DNA of 64,000 nucleotides from Hamiltosporidium tvaerminnensis (lineage: Eukaryota; Microsporidia; Dubosqiidae). The position numbers and the translations under genes are program-made. Below are positions 54,805 to 64,000 of the stretch, in pieces; within the stretch, counting starts at the first letter, position 1; the number at the start of each line of letters is the position of its first letter. The notes beneath the pieces were generated by a model that worked only from the letters and a program-made list of their open reading frames with translations, was not told the DNA's origin and did no database searches. The stretch spans positions 217,001 to 281,000 of the forward strand of contig CM061251.1 of the NCBI GenBank assembly GCA_022605425.2, written 5' to 3'.

Positions 54805-57800
54805 ATGTCTTCATATTCCCACGAACTATCACAAATTCTCAACCAAAACTTCACATCACCCTTATCACAAGAAGACTGCGACGATCTTTTACTATCATTT
54901 ATCCAATCATACACACCAACACAAACCCACCAATCAGTATCACTATACCTTATATCAAAATATAACCCACATTTCCCCACACCTCTAAAATCTCTTCTTT
55001 CCTCATACATATGTCTAACCCTCACCGACCCATCAATATCTATTAACCACACAGATTATATAATTAATTCTAAATCCCTTATTCTTATCACAACTCTTAC
55101 AGACACTCTTAATGACACATATTCAGATTTTCTTAATACTTTATATGATATCAATTATTCTACACACACACCCACCATTTTTATTCCTATACTTTACCAA
55201 CTTTCTTTACACATTTCTCAAAAAGATATAACACACGATACATTTAAATATGTAATTGCTTTACAAAATGTACTTCGTATTGAATCAGTACAATCTGTTA
55301 TACAAGATCCTATTTTTTGGTCATTAAAAACGATAAAGTATACAGATATTGAAAAGTATAATCTTAACCAAATATACACATCATGTATTATCAACGTAAG
55401 ACAAAGTAGAAATACCAACATATACAATAATAGTAGCTTATACAATAATAGTAGCTTATATAGTAATAGCAGTTTAGATGATAATAACAGTAATATAGGT
55501 GTTACTGTTAGTATTGATACACCTACTAACATAATAACCATCAACCAATATACTAATAATAACAGCCAATATAGTAATAATAATAATCAATATGGTAATA
55601 GTAACTATAATCAGTATAATAATAACCAACATAGTAGCTATAACCAATATAATAACCAATATACTAATAATAATAATAACCAACACAACCACTATAATAA
55701 TAACCATCACAACCACTATAATAATAACCACTATAATAATAACAACCAACACAACCACTATAATAACCAACACAATAATAATAATATTATTCACTGTTTG
55801 TTCTTCTTACCCTCATTTCTTGAAGGCTTCTTAGAACCCTTTCTTTACTCCAGAATACCTCTTACCACACCATCACATTTATTATTAAACAAAGAAATAC
55901 AACAAATACGCCATTTAAATATAACACTACCATCACTACAAAAAGAATTAATAAAAAACGTATTTAACATTACAAAAGAAATAATTTTAAAAAATAAAAA
56001 AATAAAAAATAATTTTATTAATTTTTTACATAGAATGTGTATAAACACACGTAATAGAAATAAAATACAATTTGATATTTTTAGTAATTGTAGTGATGGT
56101 TTCTGTTATAATTTAAGTGGTATTCTTAATATGTATTGTTATAAGATTGTAGAATGTAATATGTATGAGAATATTAAAAGAGAAGTAATATACAACAATA
56201 CAATGATACAAGGATTAGATGATAGTGGTGTGGATGTGGGTGGTGGTAGTGTGGGTGGTGGTAGTGTGGGTGGTGGTAGTGTGGGTGGTGGTAGTGTGGG
56301 TAGTGGAGTTAGTAATATAGAGAGTAATATAAGTAATATAGGTAATATAACTAATAATAATATAGAGAGTAATATAACTAATAATAATATAACTAATATA
56401 GAGAGTAATATAAATAACAACAATACTATCAATACACTCTCATCTTATGGATTTACTACTTCAATCTTCTTTTTAAAACTACACTTCTCTATTCTTACTT
56501 ACACTAAACTATTTGAAGATCATTCTACACTTTCACAAGAATATGAATATATAGAAGATATAGAAATTAAAAAGAATATAGAAACACGTATTATGACATT
56601 ACGTATGTTATTTAATACAGAGATATTTAAATATGAAAGTGTTTTTATAGATTTTCTTATGGAGTACATGTATAGGTGTGGAGATGTAGGGGTGAGGGGT
56701 ATTGATAGTGGTGGGGGTCTGGGTAATAATGTAGTGGGTGGTAATAAGGGTAGTGATAATGTAGTGGGTGGTAATAAGGGTAGTGATAAGGGTAGTGATA
56801 ATAATATAAGTAATATAGGTAATAATAACCTTAGTAATAATATAAGTAATATAGGTAATAATAACCCTAGTAATAATATAAGTAATATAGGTAATAATAA
56901 CCTTAGTAACACTAACCAACACAGTAACCAACACACTAACACTATTACTAGTGTTATTGGTTATATGATTGATTGTAAGACTTATCTTATAATGTATTGT
57001 GATTCTACTGTTAATAGTAAGTGGATAAGATTTATAAATGATATTCTTAACGATAGGGTGTGTATAAGTAGTGGTGGTGGTGTGGGTGTGGGTGTGGGTG
57101 GTGTGAGTAATAATAATATAAGTAATAGTAATATAAGTAATGGTAATATAAGTAATAGTAATATAAGTAATAGTAATAATAACCCTTCTACTACTAACAT
57201 TAGTAATAATCCTTCTACTACTAACATTAGTAATAACCCTTCTACTAACAATACTTCTATTACTAACACCCCCATCAATACCCCCACTAATACCAACACC
57301 ACCCCCACCACTACACCCTCCCCTAAGATCTCATTACATCTTAAGGTTAAGTGTGTTAAAATGCTTTACTACTATAAAGAAGATAAAAAGAAATTATTTA
57401 AAAATAAAGAATTAAATATTTCATTAATAAATCTTTATAATTCAATAAATAGAATGGAACAAACATTTTATGATAAATATAGTGTTAGGTATTATATAAG
57501 TAGAATATTAAGAGAAGAAGAGTATTATGATGTAGGTGTTAGATTTGTTAGTTATATGATAGGAGATTTAGAACATTTATTGTGTGAAGGGTTTAATGCT
57601 ATAATTAGTATAAAGAGAAGTGAGGGTAATAGTAGTGTGGTTGGGGGTGTGGATGGTAATAGTGATAGGGGTAATAGTGGTGGGGGTAATAGTAACAGGG
57701 GTAGTGTGGTTGGTAGTAGTAATATAAGTAATAACAGGGGTAATAGTAATATAAGTAGTAGTAATAATAATAATATCCCTTCTAGTAGTAATAACCCATC

Positions 57801-58580
57801 TAGTAGTAATAACCCTTCTACTACTAACAATATAAATACTAATAACAATATTAGTAATAACCCTTCTTCTACTAACAATATTTATACTAATATAAATAAT
57901 AACCACCTAACACTAGAGACACTTTTGTTGCTAGGAGCTGCTTTGTATATGCGTTGGAGTGTCTTTATTTTATTTTATTTTTAATACGTAGGAATAAGAG
58001 GGTATTTAGTAAGGAAGAGGTATTAAATAGATTTGTAATAAATATAAACAGTAACCTAAAAACAATAGTAGGTCCTAAGTGTAGTACTTTAAAAGTAAAA
58101 AATGCAGAAAAATATAATTTTAAACCTAAAGAAATGTTACGTATTTTATCTTTAATTTATATAGAAATGGATACTTTAAATTTTATAGAGAGTATAGTAA
58201 GTGATAGAATGTATTTTAATATGAGTTTAATTAATAGGTGTTATTTTATATGTAATGAGAAATATATTTTAAGTGAAATTGAATTGGAAAAAATGAAGAA
58301 AAATATTGAGAAAATGGAGAAATGTGTGGTTGTTGAGGATGAAGATGTACCTGAAGATATTATGGACCCTTTAACTTGTAGTGCTATTTGTTTACCTGTT
58401 AAGCTTGTTACTAGTGGGGTTACTGTTGATAGAAGTACGTTTGAGTTGTTGTTGTTGGATGGTGTTGATCCTTTTAATAGGGAGAGGTTGGATGAGAGTA
58501 AGGGTGTTGTTGATGAGGAGATGTTAAGGAGAATAGAGGAGTATAATAAGAGGAGGAGGGATAGTAAGGATAAGGAGTAG
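54805..58580 (+). CDS. UFD2: Ufd2-like U-box ubiquitin chain elongation factor (E4), frameshifted
   Basis: The first frame (54805-57984, 1059 aa) has the Ufd2 core: FLPSFLEGFLEPFL, NRNKIQFDIFSNCSDGFCYN and VRYYISRILREEEYYDVGVR. The second (to 58580) continues it with LKTIVGPKCSTLKVKNAEKY and ends in a U-box (DVPEDIMDPLTCSAICLPVK...DRSTFELLLLDGVDPFNRER). A -1 shift in the T-rich stretch 57963-57982 joins them. Five Asn/Ser/Gly-rich insertions, coded by AATAATAGT-type microsatellites (about 55420-55790, 56220-56430, 56700-56940, 57060-57310, 57620-57900), separate conserved blocks. Ufd2 extends ubiquitin chains on substrates delivered by Cdc48 to the proteasome. Confidence 0.88.
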
Positions 58581-58599
58581 TAAGGGTGATAATGTAGTA

Positions 58600-58930
58600 T
58601 AATAGGAGGAGATGTATTGATAGAGGAGTATAACAAGGGGTGTAGGGAAAGTAAGGATAAGGAGTAATATTAATAAAGGGTTATAACAAGAATATAGGAT
58701 AATAATAGGTGTTATGTAGTAAGTCACTTATAATAAAGGGTTATAACAATAGTATAGGATAATAATACTAGTATTATAAGTCTCTTATAATAAAGGGTTA
58801 TATAATAATATTTATAATAAAGGGTTTTAATAATCTAGTAACTCTTATAATTTCTATAATAATTTAATAATAACTTAGTGATAATCTTAATAACTTAGTA
58901 TCTCCTATAATAACTTAATAATACCTTAAT
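58600..58930. repeat. AT-rich near-tandem repeats after UFD2
   Basis: ATAAAGGGTTATAACAA blocks with TATAGGATAATAATA recur about every 55-60 bases, followed by TAATAACTTAGT repeats. Non-coding. Confidence 0.6.
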
Positions 58931-59007
58931 GATAATTTATTATATTTTTAAGGTGAAGGAAGGATGTTGAAGTATTTATTAGGTAATAAATACTATAGAT
59001 GGTTATT

Positions 59008-59400
59008 TTAAAGAGAAGAATTTACAATGATTGTACTTATGTAGGAGTATGTATAAGGAATTAAAGAGAAGTATTTACAATGGATTATACTTATGTAGGA
59101 GTATGTATAAGGAATTAAAGAGAAGTATTTACAATGATTGTACTTATGTAGGAGTATGTATAAGGAATTAAAGAGAAGTATTTACAATGGATTATACCTA
59201 TGTAGGAGTATGTATAAGGAATTAAAGAGAAGTATTTACAATGATTGTACTTATGTAGGAGTATGTATAAGGAATTAAAGAGAAGTATTTACAATGATTG
59301 TACTTATGTAAGAGTATGTATAAGGAATTAAAGAGAAGTATTTACAATGATTGTACTTATGTAGGAGTATGTATAAGGAATTAAAGAGAAGTATTTTATA
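59008..59400. repeat. 53/54-bp satellite, about seven copies
   Basis: The unit contains TTTACAATGATTGTACTTAT and GTAGGAGTATGTATAAGGAA. TTAAAGAG starts at 59061, 59115, 59168, 59222, 59275, 59328 and 59381. Period alternates 53 and 54 because some units read GATTG and others GGATTAT. Confidence 0.9.
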
Positions 59401-59539
59401 AAATTAATATGTTTTTAAATAACCATCATACAATAAATTGATTTATAGATACTGGGATAAGTATTCTAAATACTTGGAGTAAAAGAATTTATAGGTTTTT
59501 TAGTTATAAACAAATATATTTATAAATATTAAATATTAA

Positions 59540-59730
59540 ATAAATTAAGTAATGGGTTATAGTTGTTGGGTTATTAGGTTATTAAGTAATAGATTATAAT
59601 TGTTGGTATTTCTATATTTAACTATTACAGTAGGGAGATATATAATAATCTATTGGGTTATTAAGTAATAGGTTATTATAATTGTTGATATTTCTATGTT
59701 TAACTATTACAGTAGAGAGGTTTAATATAA
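59540..59730. repeat. imperfect duplication of about 75 bp
   Basis: GGTTATTAAGTAATAG...AATTGTTG and TTTAACTATTACAGTAG recur twice in order. Non-coding. Confidence 0.55.
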
Positions 59731-59811
59731 TAAGTTAAACAAATTAAGTAATATGTTATAGTTGTTGAGTAAGGGAGAATGAAGCTTGTATTGGTAGTGT
59801 TTAATATTAGT

Positions 59812-59850
59812 TTTAATATAGTATTATATTTACTGTAATACTATATTAAA
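59812..59850. other. perfect 15-bp inverted repeat
   Basis: TTTAATATAGTATTA and TAATACTATATTAAA flank a 9-base loop (TATTTACTG). It lies 90 bases from the 3' end of the LINE and could be a terminator-like hairpin or an incidental palindrome. Confidence 0.6.
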
Positions 59851-60023
59851 GAACTTAGAGGTAAATATATCATCTGTTTAATTTTAGTTTTAATATTTTT
59901 ATGTATAGGGTTTTTCGATCAATATAATATTCCTTGCAATCAATATTATTTAATGAATTCTGGGTTAAAACATTTTTACCATTTTTACATGTTTTCTTTT
60001 ATCTCTTTAACCACTTCTGTCTC

Positions 60024-60329
60024 TTATTCTAAATCAGACTCTTCATTTATGTTATTGGTCGGTTCCTCTAAAGTGGTTCCTCCTTCTGAAATAAGGGGTG
60101 TATTATTCTTTAGTTTTAAAATTTTAACACCATCTTCCTCTCTTTTCGCTTCTTTTAAAGGGGGTATTGGTTCCTCATGCATCTCTGCTCTCATAATAAC
60201 ACCCATTGACGTTCTCTCCCAGCTCTTCTCGGCATTTGATTCTGAATCAAGTCCTCTGCGTCGATCAAAGGAAATTGTTTCGACTGTTTTCTTAAGTACT
60301 ATAGACTGAATGTATGCCTCTACATTCAT
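60024..60329 (-). pseudogene. LINE fragment: acidic C-terminal tail
   Basis: A 101-codon frame matching the last part of the 41608-42930 protein (MNVEAYIQSIVLKKTVETIS onward), ending before the final EETIVV segment because of a premature stop. Confidence 0.8.
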
Positions 60330-60454
60330 GGGTATTTCTGTCTTTTAAGATGAGATTTATGGTATTTTGTCACAATACCGTCCCAGGTCATCACATAAGG
60401 GATTAGCTCAACACTACACTTATAAAGAAGACCCAACTCATTGGCTAGCAGTTC

Positions 60455-60907
60455 TTACTTCCTAAGTTTTTCAGTTTCAACTATTTGAAGTGAATCTTGG
60501 GAAGTGATTCCTACTTCAATGAGTGTTATATTCTTCTTCTTATCTAAAATAAATATGTCCGGTCTGTTATTCCGAATTTTAACATCAGTTTTTATTCTGG
60601 TGTCCACTCTTATCTCTGCGTACTCATTATCAAGAATTTCTTGAACTGAGTGACTCCTTATTCGTTTGGAAGACTTAAACTTATATCTATTTAAGAGAAG
60701 TAAGTGTAGGCATCTAACCACTTCATTATGCCGTCTAGTGTAATCATGGCCTAGCATTTTTTCACATCTAGTTGCTAGATGATCCACAGTCTTAACAGAC
60801 TTCCCGCAATGTTGACACACACCATCTGCTCCCCAGAAACCATTTCTATCCTGGATATAGCAGAACACAGCTTCATTTCGTGGCCTAATATTTCCTCTCT
60901 TTAGCAA
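60455..60907 (-). pseudogene. LINE fragment: CCHC finger and RLE nuclease
   Basis: A 150-codon frame with CQHCGKSVKTVDHLATRC and RPDIFILDKKK, ITLIEVGI. One Lys-Asn codon pair of the other copy is changed at the KKKN(K)ITL stretch. It ends at KLRK by a stop. Confidence 0.85.
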
Positions 60908-61302
60908 TCTTGAAAGTCACTAACACTCACAGGCTCATTTTTCCTTGCATTATATAACTTTGAATGGAGTTTTCGTTTTTCTATTTCGTTATATAGTTTT
61001 GCAAGTTGAGCTTCTTCTAAACTTTTCTTAGTGACTTCTTCTACCAACCTGTACTTTACTTTTAAGAAGCCTTTTATTAGTGCAAGATGGGTTTTATTAT
61101 TATTCCCCACCTTGAGGATTGCTGCTCGTCTAGTTGATATTTCTTTACTTTTTTCCAGACAATCCAAGAGTTGCAGAAGCATATGTTCGCTTCGCAACTC
61201 AACACTATGTAGGCCTCTTCCAAGTTCTGTTCTAGGAAGATACAAACGCTTTTTACATCCTGGGCGGAGATGTATCTTATTCTTCATCAACACCGCACGC
61301 AC
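60901..61302 (-). pseudogene. LINE fragment: post-RT region
   Basis: A 133-codon frame (MRAVLMKNKIHLRPGCKKRL onward) matching residues 1-130 of the 41608-42930 frame. It terminates at SDFQDC after a single-base deletion relative to that copy (SDSSRWL). Confidence 0.85.
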
Positions 61303-61541
61303 TGCATCATCTAACTTAGAGAAGTCAGCCGGTTCAAGTCGAAGTACTCCTATGTGGTAGTTGATTAACGATATCGCATGTTGATTGATTGCAGAAAATA
61401 AATTTTTTGCATTTAATCTAGTCTGAAAAAAACTTTAAACTCTTGATATAAGTTTGCTTTGTACTTCTTCAAATGAGCTACGTGTTAGGATTCCTCTGCT
61501 ATCTTCTATTATTCCTAAATATTTGTAAACACTAACACCTT

Positions 61542-62570
61542 CTAGAAGAGTGCAGTATCTTCACAACACGTATCATTTGTGGCTGACTTCTCTTTGTTAA
61601 TCTCTAAGCCAATCACCTCTAAAAATTCCTTTGCCTCACTTGTCATCGCACTCAATGTTAAACTGTCTATAGCAAAACACTTAAGGTCTTCAATAAACAA
61701 GATATGATTAGTAGAATGGGATTCTGCATCTGTTTGTACTGTCACTTTTGTGTTTTTTTGATTAAGCTTTCGGCTTAATGGATCCATACACAACACAAAT
61801 AACAAAGGTGACAAACTATCTTCTTGGCGAATCCCTCTATCAATCTTCTTGCTCATGATTTTTTCAGGCCCTACTGATATATCAATTTTCCTTTTTGATA
61901 TAATTACCTTAATAAATTTCAGGATCCAATCAGGTAAATTAAGGTTTTCAATGCATTGAGTTAAATAAGCATGATCTATTGAATCATAAGCTTTTTTAAC
62001 ATCAATCCATGTTGCCTTAAGATTGTTTCCGTACTCTTTATTTAGAGTAATATTCAGTAGAGCCTGCTCTTTCGCTCCCTGCACACCTCTTACCGCCCCT
62101 AATTGGTTCTCTGCAAGCAACCCTCGCCTTTCCACTTCAAGTTGAACGACTTTGGTTACACACTTTGTCGTTAACTTATAGAGGTTGGACATACAAGTGA
62201 TTGGCCTGTAGTCAGAGCCTCTTCGTGGAATTCCTTTCGGTATCAAATACGTAAGCCCGCAGTAAAACCTATCAGCTTGAGGTGTTCCTTCTAAACATAT
62301 AACTTTCACAATATCATAAAGATATTTGTGAAGAGTTGTAAGTTTCTTAATGAAAAAATTGTAAATACCATCAATTCCAGCAGCTTTCCAATTGGGAAGC
62401 CAATTAATGATATTTACAAATTCATCAAATGAAGGAAACGCGGTCAGATGATTATCTGATACAAATGGAATTAAATAATCATCATACGTGACTGTGTCAT
62501 CATTTTTGTTCCACATTGTAGACCAAAAACTCACAATTTCATCACGGCTAACCACATGCTCGGATTCCAC
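61542..62570 (-). pseudogene. LINE reverse transcriptase domain
   Basis: A 342-codon RT domain: WKAAGIDGI (61-69), LIPKGIPRRGSDYRPITCMS (109-128), motif A WIDVKKAYDSIDH with Asp190, motif B GIRQEDSLSPLLF (246-258) and motif C LFIEDLK (291-297). Two key positions are abnormal for the family: motif B has Glu250 where RQGDS is usual, and motif C has Glu294-Asp295 where two aspartates bind the metal ions. Together with the frame breaks on both sides this copy is expected to be inactive. Confidence 0.88.
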
Positions 62571-62630
62571 ACGCTCAGATAACCCAAGATAAAATCGACC
62601 TCGGAAGAGCTAAAACATACGATTCTTTTT

Positions 62631-63104
62631 TCAGAATTGCTTCCTACTTTTATACATCGTAATTTTTTTCTCGTAAACATTCAAAGACTCATTCTTCTTA
62701 ACTAAAGCCTCAGAAAGATCAGTTACACTTCTCAAGTTTAAATTAAACTCTCGCATGATTTTCTTAAGGCTCTTCGTTTCTGAAGTGGAGAGCTTTTCCT
62801 GCTTACGAGCCTTCTCGAGAAGATCTTTGGAAAGTACTAACTTAGAAATTTTACTTTCTATGTTTTCCTTCCAAGCGGATCTAGGCTTCTCTTTACGTGT
62901 TGCCTCGTCATAGCATATCTGCGCAGCTTGCATGATATACGCGGCTTCCGTAATTGACTCAGGTACATGAGCTCCTGCATATTCACCGACTACTCGATTA
63001 ATGAGATCCAGAACTTTACTGTCATCCAATTCACTTTGAAGCTTTCGAGTTCGGACCACCACTTTTCCTATTTCCTTCTCTGAGATTTGTTGAATTTTAC
63101 TCAA
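62631..63104 (-). pseudogene. LINE fragment: helical linker before RT
   Basis: A 157-codon frame, rich in Lys, Glu and Ser (KIQQISEKEIGKVVVRTRKL, SAWKENIESKISKLV), in the same frame as the RT segment and separated from it by a stop. Corresponds to the region between DNA-binding N-terminus and RT. Confidence 0.7.
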
Positions 63105-63125
63105 AAATTTATCTCTCAGGTTTAT

Positions 63126-63739
63126 TTACTCCGTGGTGTCGGTCAGGGTGCATGTATCAGCGAGACAAATGGCGATTCTACGTCGCTCTCCATTCTCTTC
63201 TGATTTTACTTCCTTTCCCACCTCACTTTGTGCCAATTTTTTTAACACTTCGAGAGTTTCAGTGCAGCCGAATTTCTCATTATAGTACTTGTGAAACTCT
63301 GTCCAGCCATTTCTTGGTATTCTTTCAAACCTTGTCTGTACTGCAAAAAAACAATTCAAGGCCATTCCTTCGGGTCGGCTGTTACAGAATCGAATATCGT
63401 CCGCAATGCCATTAGCCTGTTACCTTCCGGAATAGCTAGAGTACAGGGGTTTGTCATGTCGTACGATGGCTCGCACACAGAGACTTCAACCGAAGAGGGA
63501 ACTGGTGTATTAGGCGAAGGTAAGGTGTCAAGCCCACTATTTTGCATTTTACTGCATGTTTGGCTTGGTGGTGGATGTGTTATTGTTGTGTAGGAGGAGG
63601 AAGGTAGGGAAATCGCCGGTGGGTGTAGCTCACATTTTTGTACTTCACTATCACTCTTCTTCACCTCATCAGCGTCGTTTGCAGCCTTTATTTTGGTATT
63701 TTTAGATATTTCGCTGCTAACATTTTTCTTTCTACCCAT
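63126..63739 (-). pseudogene. LINE fragment: N-terminal region, two frames
   Basis: The ATG at 63739 starts MGRKKNVSSEISKNTKIKAA and runs to about 63360, then the sense continues in another frame (CFFAVQTRFERIPRNGWTEF) to a stop at 63126. The WTEFHKYYNEKFG stretch looks like part of a small DNA-binding or Myb-like segment, but no clear zinc finger is visible. Confidence 0.65.
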
Positions 63740-63747
63740 CAATAAAA

Positions 63748-63939
63748 TAATTATTTAATAAAATTCTGGGTTAAAATATTTTTAACATTTTTATATGTTT
63801 TCTTCTACCTCTTTAACCACTATTGTCTCTTCTTCCAAATCCGACTCTTCATTTATGTTATTGGTCGGTTCCTCTAAAGTGGTTCCTCCTTGTAAAATAA
63901 AGGGTGCTTTATATTTTGCGTTAAAATTTTTTGCACCAA
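63748..63939 (-). mobile_element. 3' fragment of another LINE copy, head-to-tail
   Basis: TTTAATAAAATTCTGGGTTA, then the acidic-tail coding sequence as in the copy at 41.6 kb (closer to it than to the neighbouring element), ending at about 63939 after TTAAAATTTTTTGCACC. The 5' end of the 59942-63745 element touches its 3' end. Beyond it to 64000 only AT-rich sequence is seen. Confidence 0.8.
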
Positions 63940-64000
63940 TTAAAATAATTAAATAAATTATTTTCTTTTAATTTAAATACTTAATTAAATAATACAGTTT

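Larger units (their letters stand above)
59942..63745 (-). mobile_element. near full-length RLE-type non-LTR retrotransposon, inactivated
   Basis: About 3.8 kb on the minus strand. From 5' to 3': an N-terminal region starting at the ATG at 63739, a Lys/Glu-rich linker, the RT domain, the thumb region, the CCHC finger and the RLE nuclease, and an acidic tail. The single ancestral frame is broken by stops near 63126 and 62631 and by frame changes near 63360, 61540, 60905 and 60330-60450. The 3' end (TTTAATGAATTCTGGG on the plus strand) matches the other copies. High identity to 41566-43070 shows the family was active recently. Confidence 0.88.

Noticed and set aside
1-64000. CRISPR arrays, bacterial operons, ribosome binding sites.
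   Set aside because: Repeats are contiguous tandem units without spacers, and genes have eukaryotic character (intron, ribosomal proteins eL32, eS12, Ufd2).

Overview
The window looks like microsporidian nuclear DNA. It is very AT-rich, and the conserved genes have almost no 5' leader, with a CCC run a few bases before the ATG. There is a 24-nt spliceosomal intron at the very start of a ribosomal protein gene, an adrenodoxin-type ferredoxin as expected for a mitosome, and short eukaryotic ribosomal proteins. Gene density is low (about 18 plausible genes in 64 kb) and repeats are abundant, so this is one of the large, transposon-rich microsporidian genomes. A Hamiltosporidium-, Edhazardia- or Anncaliia-like source is possible but not proven.

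Layout. 1-4 kb: the tail of an unidentified gene, then uL13 (RPL13A), a Yah1-like ferredoxin and a CutA-like protein. 4-12 kb: short tandem duplications, two decayed LINE copies and one gene for a secreted protein with five 25-residue repeats. 12-17.5 kb: eL32 with its start codon split by an intron, a METTL2/6/8-type tRNA methyltransferase, a short protein with a glutamine-amidotransferase-like N-terminus, and eS12. 19.9-34.5 kb: mostly lineage-specific genes (an 884-aa protein, several small proteins with signal peptides, a Lys-rich secreted protein, a single-TM acidic protein) in long gene-poor stretches. 35-41 kb: dispersed repeats, a frameshifted gene and a multi-pass membrane protein. 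41.5-54 kb: LINE copies, a Helitron helicase relic, and an LRR gene broken by a frameshift. 54.8-58.6 kb: a UFD2-like E4 ubiquitin ligase swollen by Asn/Ser/Gly low-complexity tracts and interrupted by a -1 shift. 59-64 kb: a 53-bp satellite and a near full-length LINE in head-to-tail contact with a 3' fragment of another copy.

How the genes relate. The conserved genes cover translation (uL13, eL32, eS12), tRNA modification, Fe-S biogenesis and ubiquitin-proteasome degradation, the minimal housekeeping set of a parasite. The others (signal-peptide proteins, LRR protein, repeat protein, membrane proteins) are candidates for secreted or surface factors, and mostly lack the CCC start signal. Mobile DNA includes an RLE-type non-LTR retrotransposon (three recognisable minus-strand copies, four decayed plus-strand relics), a Helitron relic, a 243-bp SINE-like insertion with an 8-bp target duplication, and a 0.7-kb dispersed repeat of unknown nature present seven times.

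No wholly new biological system is proven. The observations most worth checking are the intron that creates the eL32 start codon, the frameshifts at homopolymer runs in three otherwise good genes, the SINE-like insertion, and the 0.7-kb repeat family.
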